A DNA stretch of 13,073 nucleotides from Actinomycetota bacterium. Lineage in GTDB: Bacteria; Actinomycetota; Humimicrobiia; Humimicrobiales; Humimicrobiaceae. The DNA lies in contig JAMCVO010000693.1 in assembly GCA_023475715.1 (NCBI GenBank), positions 1 to 13,073 of the forward strand, read 5' to 3'. Position numbers and translations under genes: made by a program. Numbering within the stretch: position 1 is the first letter of the stretch; each line of letters starts with the position of its first letter. Below the pieces are notes generated by a model. It made no database searches. It was given only the letters and a program-made list of their open reading frames with translations, and was not told the DNA's origin. This document shows positions 1 through 5,378 of this stretch, in pieces.

Positions 1-549
1 TCATCATCACTAATCGAAGATATTTGATTGTTTTCTATACTTGCTTTAATTATTTGATTTACTTCTTTTTGGGTGAAATCTGAATATTGAGATAAAAGTC
101 TAATAGCGGAATGAGTTGTGGCAAAGGCTGAACTATTTATAAGTTTAGAGATATAAGATTCCCGCTCTAACTCGCTTGCTAATTTAATATTCGGAAAATG
201 CTTACTAAAAAAAGCTGATAATGTTTTATAAAAAAATATTTTTGAACTTTTTTTACTCTCCCATTCATCTTTTAAAAATTCACACAAACTTTCACTGTTT
301 ATTTTATAGATATAGTCCTTATCTCTAGCAATGATATGCAATTCTTGATTAGATGGTATAGTTGCGATTAGACATTCCCAATTTATTGCATCACCATAGG
401 AGCCTTCTTTACCAGGAGGATTCCCTATATCGAATCTATACTTAGCCTTTTCTAAAATTATTTTTGTTGTTGGAATAACTTTAGAAATTTCAAAAAGATT
501 TGATATTAATTCATCTGCACCAAGCGATTTATTTTTGATATCCTCATGT

Positions 550-694
550 ATTATTTTTAATAAGTTATTTTTATTTAAACTTGCCTCCAGGTGTAACAAT
601 TGAAAATATAAAAGACGCTCAATTTAGCAGAAATGAGGTTATTGCTCAAATCTTGAAAGATATGGATTATTTTTAATAAGTTATTTTTATTTAA
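550..694. repeat. 29-base direct repeat flanking an 87-base insertion
   Basis: Positions 550-578 and 666-694 are identical over 29 bases, offset by 116. The repeated bases belong to the PIN gene (coding LNKNNLLKII on the minus strand). The 87 bases between (579-665) do not fit the PIN reading frame. Confidence 0.85.
579..680 (+). other. Foreign coding fragment inserted in the PIN gene
   Basis: Read on the plus strand, the insert is open and protein-like. It gives PPGVTIENIKDAQF, then SRNEVIAQILKDMDYF, then two TAA stops inside the right copy of the 29-base repeat. It has no start codon of its own, so it resembles the C-terminal end of another gene. I do not recognise the parent. The last residues are read from the repeat, so part of the tail may be accidental. 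Confidence 0.4.
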
Positions 695-980
695 TTTATA
701 AGCACTTAATATTTTTCTCAATTTTTTATACTCTGGATAATCCATAACAAACTGAGGAAAACTATCGGGTATTTTTTGCTCACTCAGTGCTTTAAGAGAG
801 AAAGAGATTTTTACTTCTCTATTTCTTTTGTACTCATATATAGTTTGCTTCGGAATAAATAGTCTAATCCTTTTGCTTTTAATTGCAGTTTCTAATTTCT
901 TTAGTTCCTCAAGATCATCAGTAGAAAAATCGTAAAAAGTAAGGTAAATATTTGTATCAAGAAATAAGTTCATAGAGGCA

Positions 981-986
981 ATTATA
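981..986 (-). promoter_or_regulatory. Extended -10 box of the PIN gene
   Basis: TGATATAAT on the minus strand (TATAAT at 986-981) sits 7 bases before the ATG at 973. This places the expected transcript start at or next to the start codon. There is no Shine-Dalgarno sequence. Confidence 0.6.
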
Positions 987-1057
987 TCAGGTTCGATTGA
1001 CCAACTCGGGATATCTAAATTTCAAGGCTACAATATGGCTCCTCCTGATGTGAATCT

Positions 1058-1121
1058 CCACCCTCCGGGCTATAGTTCTGAGTTTGTCGAAGAATGAATT
1101 AGCTTCGCACCTGATATTTTG
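1058..1121 (-). repeat. Terminal 64 bases of the GIY-YIG unit (copy 1)
   Basis: This stretch matches 5274-5337 at 63 of 64 positions, in the same orientation. It contains a CTTCGACAAACTCAG motif on the minus strand and ends in CCCGGAGGGTGG. Confidence 0.9.
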
Positions 1122-1134
1122 CTCAAGAGCCAAC

Positions 1135-1154
1135 TGGCTCCGCGGCTAGGATTC
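1135..1154 (-). repeat. 20-base copy of the tRNA-Asn 3' end
   Basis: On the minus strand this is an exact 20-base match to 6760-6779: the last part of the T arm, the acceptor strand, the discriminator base and CCA of the split tRNA-Asn. It lies inside the GIY-YIG unit, downstream of its gene. It resembles an attachment-site remnant, but no integrase gene is seen in the window. Confidence 0.8.
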
Positions 1155-1183
1155 TCTTCGGCGATGCTCAGAGTAAACTCACA

Positions 1184-1477
1184 TTAGGTTCTTCCTGCCA
1201 ACAGAGCTTCGGCAAATTCAGTACAGGTATTTATTCCAAGTTGTCCATTAACTAGCATCTGCTTCTTTGTTCTATTCCAACCTTTTAGTTGTTTTTCTCT
1301 TTTAACAGCTTCTTGTTCTGTTAGATATTTCTCGCAATAAACAAGATTTGCATGAGAAAACTTTTTTGTAAAAAACGACTCCTTATTTTTGTGCTGAGTT
1401 ATTCTATGTGCCAAATTTTTTGTAATACCTATATAAAAAGTTTTCTCATCACAAAGAAGCAAGTATACAAACCACAT
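1184..1477 (-). CDS. Small GIY-YIG nuclease
   Basis: A 97-residue single-domain GIY-YIG protein. The motif pair is VYLLL (4-8) and YIG (15-17), followed by the conserved Arg of HRITQH (25) and the Glu-rich helix TEQEAVKREKQLKGW (53-67) that ends in a basic NRTKK. Length and layout match the stand-alone UvrC-N-terminal-like/UPF0213 family that is abundant in CPR genomes. Members are putative metal-dependent endonucleases of unknown cellular role. The last dozen codons (TCTEFAEALLAGRT) are encoded by the left inverted repeat of the unit, so the gene's end and the repeat have merged. A TAAAAT box 6 bases before the ATG suggests a leaderless transcript. The first 12 codons and promoter recur almost unchanged at 10105-10141. 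It may act on its own repeat ends, but that is a hypothesis only. Confidence 0.9.
   Translation of the reverse strand: MWFVYLLLCDEKTFYIGITKNLAHRITQHKNKESFFTKKFSHANLVYCEKYLTEQEAVKREKQLKGWNRTKKQMLVNGQLGINTCTEFAEALLAGRT
1207..1227 (+). repeat. Left arm of the inverted repeat bracketing the GIY-YIG gene
   Basis: CTTCGGCAAATTCAGTACAG plus one G matches the reverse complement of 1500-1520 at 17 of 21 bases. This arm lies inside the 3' coding end of the GIY-YIG gene. Confidence 0.7.
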
Positions 1478-1483
1478 ATTTTT

Positions 1484-1489
1484 ATTTTA
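1484..1489 (-). promoter_or_regulatory. -10 box of the GIY-YIG gene
   Basis: TAAAAT on the minus strand, 6 bases before the ATG at 1477. The same box is kept in the deleted copy at 10062-10170. Confidence 0.5.
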
Positions 1490-1499
1490 CAATATCTGG

Positions 1500-1520
1500 C
1501 CTGCACTGAGCCTGCCGAAG
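1500..1520 (-). repeat. Right arm of the inverted repeat bracketing the GIY-YIG gene
   Basis: Reverse complement partner of 1207-1227. The local sequence also forms a small GCACT/AGTGC dyad (1503-1523). On the minus strand it carries CTTCGGCAGGCTCAG, a variant of the motif shared by all copies of the unit. Confidence 0.7.
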
Positions 1521-1521
1521 T

Positions 1522-1543
1522 GCTCCGTATTCCTAGGACTAAT
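1522..1543 (-). repeat. Short dispersed repeat, partner at 7290-7311
   Basis: Bases 1522-1537 on the minus strand match 7296-7311 exactly (CCTAGGAATACGGAGC), and 20 of 22 match when extended to 1543/7290. It lies just outside the GIY-YIG unit, so it belongs to the flank and not to the unit. Confidence 0.65.
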
Positions 1544-1558
1544 CGAACTGTTTAAATT

Positions 1559-2299
1559 CTAGTTTGAGAATTTAAAAGTTGAAATTATTTGGTCGTATAA
1601 AGAAGTGTTTTGCCATTCTGAAAATGATACATTTTTCGGGCTTATAGGTTTACCCTGTGGGTAAAATTGCTCACGAACATCAATTGTATAGATTCTTTTG
1701 TTATGCAAAAATACAACTGTTTTCATAGGAATAGGTGCAGTTGATTCGCTTGTTTGTCCGCCTATAAAATTATTAACATGACTGATTTTAATTGCTGAAG
1801 TTCCACTCAATTCCAGATTTTCCTCTTTATCAATAGCAGGACTCATATCCTTTGTAAGATTTCTTAGCCAGATTTCTTTTGCAGATAGTGTTAAGTCTTT
1901 TTCATTTAACTCCTCAACTCTAATAGTGATATGCCCACAATATTTTGTTGTTTCCCAACAATTTTTAGATCCTTCCAATGTGATCCAAAAATGTTGTGCT
2001 ATGAATTCGGGTGTTTGTCCTGGACCAGATCCACCTAAATTCCAATTATCAGGATACTTAATAGAGTAACCATATTTAGTATTAGTAAATGTCTGCCATA
2101 ATTCAGTAGGGGTCTGTGTAATTGATAGTGTTGGTTGTGGTGTATTAACTACGTTTTGAGTGATTGATTGTATAATTGATTGTATAGAGGAAGGAATAAC
2201 AGTATTTTTCTGCATCAGATAATAAACCCCGCCTCCAGTTAAAACCAAAAGAAAAACTACAACTAATATTAGTGTTAAAGCAAATCCTTTTTGGTTCAT
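1559..2299 (-). CDS. Membrane-anchored PsbP-like protein
   Basis: A 246-residue protein with one N-terminal membrane helix (about 7-28), a low-complexity Ser/Thr/Gln linker (about 33-67) and an extracytoplasmic domain. The domain opens with WQTFTNTKYGYSIKYPDNW (68-86). The aromatic, Y-S-I-x-Y-P-x-x-W pattern and the final DQIISTFKF strand are typical of PsbP/DUF1795-like folds found in many CPR envelope proteins. Their function is unknown, with cell-surface or lipid/peptide binding most likely. Two related proteins are encoded at 8536 and 10230 in this window, the latter with the near-identical opening TWKTYTNKTFNYSIDYPSDW. Two cysteines lie in the domain. A -10-like TTATAT lies 7 bases before the ATG and no Shine-Dalgarno is seen. 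It ends just beside the GIY-YIG unit. Confidence 0.75.
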   Translation of the reverse strand: MNQKGFALTLILVVVFLLVLTGGGVYYLMQKNTVIPSSIQSIIQSITQNVVNTPQPTLSITQTPTELWQTFTNTKYGYSIKYPDNWNLGGSGPGQTPEFIAQHFWITLEGSKNCWETTKYCGHITIRVEELNEKDLTLSAKEIWLRNLTKDMSPAIDKEENLELSGTSAIKISHVNNFIGGQTSESTAPIPMKTVVFLHNKRIYTIDVREQFYPQGKPISPKNVSFSEWQNTSLYDQIISTFKFSN

Positions 2300-2306
2300 A
2301 AATTAA

Positions 2307-2337
2307 ATATAACACTTCCAGGATAAAACAATTATCC
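2307..2337 (-). promoter_or_regulatory. Promoter and hairpin before the PsbP-like gene
   Basis: A TTATAT box (2312-2307, minus) lies 7 bases before the start. Directly upstream is a perfect 6-base dyad, GGATAA-AACAA-TTATCC (2321-2337), which could be an operator. Both are weak calls. Confidence 0.35.
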
Positions 2338-2357
2338 TAATCTTAAAACCACCAACA

Positions 2358-2384
2358 TGGTTCGATTAAGAACAGTTTGGCTCC
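2358..2384 (-). repeat. Copy of the tRNA-Asn 3' flank
   Basis: On the minus strand this matches 6773-6799 at 26 of 27 bases: the last 7 bases of tRNA-Asn (GGAGCCA) plus the first 20 bases downstream. Together with the 20-base copy at 1135-1154 it covers 6760-6799, with the two copies overlapping at the 7-base core TGGCTCC. Confidence 0.8.
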
Positions 2385-2515
2385 CCCTCCCTCGACTCAA
2401 TACAGTAGTCAGTCAAATCAATTTTGATCGTATTATACAGGCTTTTCAGGATCTCCGCTATATCGGTGAAATGCGGCAGAGGTGGGAGGAAATAAAGAGA
2501 TTACAAATCTCTACA

Positions 2516-3115
2516 TTAACCATCAAGTCGATTTAACTTTTTCGATATTTCATTAGCTAACAGAACCATATCTAATATTGATACAAACTTAGGAAATACT
2601 TGTTTCCCGTGTAATTTTCTATCTATCTTTTTATTGTGCCATTTAATAAATTTACTTTCTTCAATTTTCCACTTGCCTTCTTCATCTCTCATATTAAATC
2701 GATTATTATGAGTAGCACCATTTCTAATATATTTAAGAAATTTAATATCGTTATCATTATTAAGTTTATCATTATACTTTGAAGCTAGAATATAATCATA
2801 CATTAGAATTGCTATTGCTTTTCCCAAAAAGGTCATTTGTTCTAACATATTCAGTCTTGTAGTATAAGTAGCACTATTGGGAGCCTTCTCGATTTTAAAA
2901 GAAATCATTTTATTATATTTCTTTAAAATTTGAGAAAAATTTACATCTGATAACATAATTTGCTGAGTTTCAACAAGGGAAAGTGCCTTAAAGGATAATA
3001 AAAAATGTATAAAAATATGCTTGATATCCTTTAAAATAGGATGAAAGTTTAAATCATTTACATCAATTTCATATTTATCATCTTGAGTAGGTTTCAAATA
3101 TATTTTTCCTTTCAT
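2516..3115 (-). CDS. HEPN-domain protein (putative ribonuclease or toxin)
   Basis: A 199-residue, mainly helical protein. The segment FLKYIRNGATHNNRF contains R131-N-G-A-T-H136, the R-x4-H signature of HEPN ribonucleases, with the polar residue (Asn) directly after Arg that active members favour. Helices before it (30-115) would give the four-helix HEPN core, and a charged C-terminal part (140-199) follows. It is the last gene of the XRE / membrane protein / MBL series, starting 25 bases after the MBL stop. HEPN proteins are common in toxin-antitoxin, abortive-infection and CRISPR ancillary systems, where they cut RNA. The motif alone supports the HEPN call; the overall sequence is not one I recognise. 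A non-nuclease HEPN-like helical bundle remains possible. Confidence 0.6.
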   Translation of the reverse strand: MKGKIYLKPTQDDKYEIDVNDLNFHPILKDIKHIFIHFLLSFKALSLVETQQIMLSDVNFSQILKKYNKMISFKIEKAPNSATYTTRLNMLEQMTFLGKAIAILMYDYILASKYNDKLNNDNDIKFLKYIRNGATHNNRFNMRDEEGKWKIEESKFIKWHNKKIDRKLHGKQVFPKFVSILDMVLLANEISKKLNRLDG

Positions 3116-3140
3116 ATGTAATTAGTCAAGAATAGGCGAT

Positions 3141-4133
3141 TTAAACTTTAAAATCTTCTAGGTTTACTTTTATTGTTCTTAAGAGTTCTGGATAAGATTG
3201 TTTAGGTTGTTTATAAGAAATTCTTTTTATTGTTGGTCCTAAGATTTGGTTGAGAGATGCTGGTATTTCTATATGGATAGCTTCTCCTTTTGTTCCGTTA
3301 AATTTGCAATTTCTCTCTACTATTCCATCACTTTTAATTATCGGAAAACCTTTAACGTAATCCTTACAGCTATAAATGTTGTCAGTATGCTCATTTCCTT
3401 CTTCAACAGAAGCCAAAACAATATGAGGATTAAAGTGATTTAGTAAATCAACTGGTTCCGCTGTTTCGCTTCCGTGATGTGGCGCTATCAAAATTTTATA
3501 GGAATTTTCATCAGGCTTCAGTAATTTTCCTAAACTAATTAATTCCTTTGCTCCATCCGCCTCTAAATCACCTGCTATTAGTATATGCGTCCCCGCAAAT
3601 TCAATGTTTACTACAACAGAAGCATTATTAATATTCATCCCTTCTTTAAAATCAAGATAAGTTGTTTTAAAAGTTATGCCTCCAAAATTTTCCGGCAATA
3701 GTTTTTGATATTGGTCTGCTTCACCCGTGTATCTCTGATGGAATTTTCTATACACACTTTTTGCTTCAGTTTCCTCTGTTTTATCCTCACTAATTTCATT
3801 TATTGGTATCGTTCTATTTCTTAATAAAGTCAAAACCTTTAGTTTGTTTAATTTCATAAGTTCGTCAATATTTACCAAATCATCTATATGGTCTTTGTCT
3901 GGATGGGTAAGAATAAGACAGTCAATCACGCTTAAATTCTTAATATTTACAAGGTGTTTCGATGGAAAAAAATTAGTTTGAAAATTACTACCTGCGTCAA
4001 TTTGAACCACCCTACGTCTTCCAATTTGATAACCAGAAGCAGCATTAATAAAAGGGGAAATTACGGTTACTGATAAACCGTGCCCAACATCCCAGATATA
4101 AATATCGGTATTCATTGATTCCCAATTAACCAT
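3141..4133 (-). CDS. ComEC-like metallo-beta-lactamase-fold hydrolase
   Basis: A 330-residue stand-alone MBL domain of the ComEC/Rec2 C-terminal type. Motif 1 is LTHPDKDH (76-82: H77, D79, D81, H82), with Asp in the second position as in ComEC proteins. Other marks are VVQIDAGSN (43-50), NNASVVVNIEF (169-179), IAGDLE (186-191) and IAPHHGS (216-222). No membrane helices are present, so it is not a DNA-uptake channel. Homologous domains act as metal-dependent phosphodiesterases or nucleases. The start overlaps the stop of the membrane-protein gene by 8 bases (ATGGTTAA), which implies translational coupling. A second ATG at residue 7 is an alternative start. Stand-alone ComEC-type MBL genes occur in defence-like gene sets, and the partners here support that reading. 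Confidence 0.85.
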   Translation of the reverse strand: MVNWESMNTDIYIWDVGHGLSVTVISPFINAASGYQIGRRRVVQIDAGSNFQTNFFPSKHLVNIKNLSVIDCLILTHPDKDHIDDLVNIDELMKLNKLKVLTLLRNRTIPINEISEDKTEETEAKSVYRKFHQRYTGEADQYQKLLPENFGGITFKTTYLDFKEGMNINNASVVVNIEFAGTHILIAGDLEADGAKELISLGKLLKPDENSYKILIAPHHGSETAEPVDLLNHFNPHIVLASVEEGNEHTDNIYSCKDYVKGFPIIKSDGIVERNCKFNGTKGEAIHIEIPASLNQILGPTIKRISYKQPKQSYPELLRTIKVNLEDFKV

Positions 4134-4779
4134 TTTTAAGTTTAATTAAAGATAAAATATATATTTGTTGATTTTTTATTATACGATAATGCTCTCTAGA
4201 ATATCTAAAAAGTTCTATAAAAAATAATCCGATAACCAAAATTAATAGTTTGTTATTAGGATATACGAATAGACTTAAATAGATTATTTCTATTATTCCC
4301 AATGAGGTCAAAGAGCGGAAAAGCCCCTCTTTTGCTAGTAAAATATCCCTTTCTTGATGAGATAGGCTTGACACAAAAGTATCTGCTACGGAAAAAAGAG
4401 CAAGTCTCTTACCTTCTAAATTCAAACCAAATTTATTTTTAAAAATTTGAATCAATTTCTCTTTAATTGGGATCTCTGTTCTTTTAACCTTTAGGGGTAG
4501 TGGAGTTTTTGAAATAATATATTCGATAACCGCTACAAGTTTATACCCAATAGAACCTTTTCGATAATTTTCTAAATAGAATGACTTAAAAAGAAGATTT
4601 CCCATCGAATGCAATACTAAACCTATTAAATAACTAAATACAACTAAAAAAATAATCATTTGTGTTTCAGTTAAATCTTTACCTATGTTATTGAAATAAT
4701 TTAATGTAAGAAGGAAAGCCGCACCTGGAAAAAGATGGCTAAGAAGGTCGTATATTGTAAGATTAATCTTTGTGTCCAT
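4126..4779 (-). CDS. Four-helix membrane protein of unknown family
   Basis: A 217-residue protein with hydrophobic segments at about 16-30, 40-62, 155-172 and 177-193. The N-terminal IYDLLSHLFPGAAFLLTL contains the Y-D-x-L...P-G turn seen at the start of several uncharacterised membrane proteins. A soluble stretch of about 90 residues (65-150) between helices 2 and 3 is charged and holds the helix SLSHQERDILLAKEGLFRSL. It heads the overlapping pair with the MBL gene and follows the XRE gene by 80 bases. By position it could be the membrane sensor or pore-forming effector of the module, but no catalytic motif is visible. A TATTAT/TATACT-like box on the minus strand around 4813-4822 may give it its own promoter. 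Confidence 0.7.
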   Translation of the reverse strand: MDTKINLTIYDLLSHLFPGAAFLLTLNYFNNIGKDLTETQMIIFLVVFSYLIGLVLHSMGNLLFKSFYLENYRKGSIGYKLVAVIEYIISKTPLPLKVKRTEIPIKEKLIQIFKNKFGLNLEGKRLALFSVADTFVSSLSHQERDILLAKEGLFRSLTSLGIIEIIYLSLFVYPNNKLLILVIGLFFIELFRYSREHYRIIKNQQIYILSLIKLKNG

Positions 4780-4859
4780 TATTCACTACTTATTTAGCTT
4801 CTAAAGTAGCAATAGTATAATACTTGTGATTTTGATATTCAAGCTAAGTTGGAAGGATT

Positions 4860-5069
4860 TTAAAATAGTTCTGAAATTGGAATTTTGAGGGCTTTGGCTA
4901 TTTTTTCAACAGTATGTATTGGAGGATTACTTTCTCCTCTTTCAATTTTCCCCATATAAGTTCTGTGTATCCCTGCTTTTTCCGCTAGTTTCTCCTGCGA
5001 TATTTTTTGCTCCCTGCGGAGTCTTCTGATTCTTTTCCCTAATTGTTTGTTTATTTTATACTCTCTCAC
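4860..5069 (-). CDS. XRE-family transcriptional regulator
   Basis: A 69-residue single-domain Cro/C1-type helix-turn-helix protein. The recognition region SQEKLAEKAGIHRTYMGKIE followed by RGESNPPIHTVEKIAKAL is textbook for the family, as in restriction-modification C proteins and phage repressors. The start is GTG at 5069, because an in-frame TGA lies directly upstream. The ATG three bases further up is in another frame. The gene precedes the membrane protein / MBL / HEPN series on the same strand, 80 bases from the next start, so it probably controls that module. A 32-codon reading frame (5154-5056, minus) overlaps its start. Confidence 0.9.
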   Translation of the reverse strand: MREYKINKQLGKRIRRLRREQKISQEKLAEKAGIHRTYMGKIERGESNPPIHTVEKIAKALKIPISELF

Positions 5070-5141
5070 TCATAAAACAATAAATAATTGCACTCTCTGG
5101 GTCTACACCATCAGGAGGTGCAGATAGGCACGAAATTGTGC

Positions 5142-5171
5142 TTGATTTTGTCATCTTAAAGAACATATAAT
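5142..5171 (+). promoter_or_regulatory. Promoter of the truncated gene at 5179
   Basis: TTGATT (5142-5147) and TATAAT (5166-5171) with an 18-base spacer, 7 bases before the ATG at 5179. It faces away from the XRE gene. Confidence 0.55.
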
Positions 5172-5178
5172 TTAAGTA

Positions 5179-5313
5179 ATGATCTTATCAGAAGAAGAAA
5201 AAAAGAAAATTGAGGAAGAAGAGAGATATAGGGAAAAGGTAAGAAAGGATGTTAATAAAACTTCTTTGTATTCCCACCCTCCGGGCTATAGTTCTGAGCT
5301 TGTCGAAGAATGA
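5179..5313 (+). pseudogene. Truncated gene with a repeat-encoded tail
   Basis: The frame begins MILSEEEKKKIEEEERYR and continues EKVRKDVNKTS. This is a charged N-terminus typical of small membrane proteins in many bacteria that start with a 'LTEEEKKKIEEEEKYR' helix, the rest of which usually holds hydrophobic segments. Here, after about 31 codons, it runs into the repeat fragment at 5274, which supplies HPPGYSSELVEE and a stop. The normal C-terminal part is missing. A good -10/-35 pair lies 7 bases upstream, so a 44-residue chimeric peptide could still be made. The family assignment is from memory of the N-terminal pattern and is tentative. Confidence 0.5.
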
Positions 5314-5337
5314 ATTAGCTTCGCACCTGATATTTTG
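5274..5337 (-). repeat. Terminal fragment of the GIY-YIG unit (copy 2)
   Basis: 63 of 64 bases match 1058-1121 in the same orientation. Only the outer end of the unit is present. It interrupts the gene that starts at 5179. Confidence 0.9.
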
Positions 5338-5378
5338 TTAAAGAATTTAAGGTTGTATTAAGTAGTTCCTGTAAATTC

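Larger units (their letters stand above)
1..973 (-). pseudogene. PIN-domain nuclease (DUF4935-like), frame broken by an internal insertion and cut by the window edge
   Basis: The N-terminal half reads from the ATG at 973 down to about 666. The C-terminal half reads from about 551 to the window edge in another frame. The PIN acidic residues are visible: Asp in LDTN near the start, Glu in IYEYKRNRE, Asp in EGSYGDAINW, and Asp in ARDKDY. This order fits metal-dependent PIN ribonucleases of the DUF4935/PIN_12 type. Removing 116 bases (one copy of a 29-base repeat plus 87 bases between the copies) joins the halves in frame as KNNLLKIIHEDIKNK, giving at least 285 residues with the C-terminus outside the window. 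As it stands, the 132-residue reading frame ends in foreign residues after KII, so the product would lack half the active site. It lies downstream of, and codirectional with, the GIY-YIG unit. The break could be a real mutation or an assembly fault. Confidence 0.75.
1058..1521 (-). mobile_element. 464-base GIY-YIG repeat unit (putative small mobile element)
   Basis: Both edges are defined by comparison with an internally deleted copy at 10062-10170 in the opposite orientation. That copy starts with the same ACTTCGGCARGCTCAG end and finishes at the same CCCGGAGGGTGG end. The unit encodes one GIY-YIG protein (1184-1477). A 21-base inverted repeat (1207-1227 and 1500-1520, 17 of 21 matching) brackets most of the gene. 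The motif CTTCGRCARRCTCAG recurs at both edges. No target-site duplication is visible. Calling it mobile is inference from the copy pattern. Confidence 0.55.
2300..2515. other. Gene-poor spacer with a tRNA-end copy and an open frame
   Basis: It holds the PsbP-like gene promoter (2307-2337), the 27-base tRNA-flank copy (2358-2384), and a plus-strand open frame from ATG 2357 to the stop at 2537-2539. That frame has 60 residues and includes QINFDRIIQAFQDLRYIG and MRQRWEEIKRLQ. The frame looks protein-like and is richer in G+C than its surroundings, so it may be a gene remnant. It has no ribosome site and overlaps the end of the HEPN gene on the other strand. I do not recognise a family. Confidence 0.35.

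Noticed and set aside
1..2299. Classic integrative element with integrase
   Set aside because: No integrase, transposase or replication gene is visible. Only tRNA-end copies and repeats suggest recombination.
3141..4133. ComEC DNA-uptake protein
   Set aside because: The MBL domain is ComEC-like, but there are no membrane helices or competence domain in the protein. The neighbouring four-helix protein is too small and lacks ComEC motifs.
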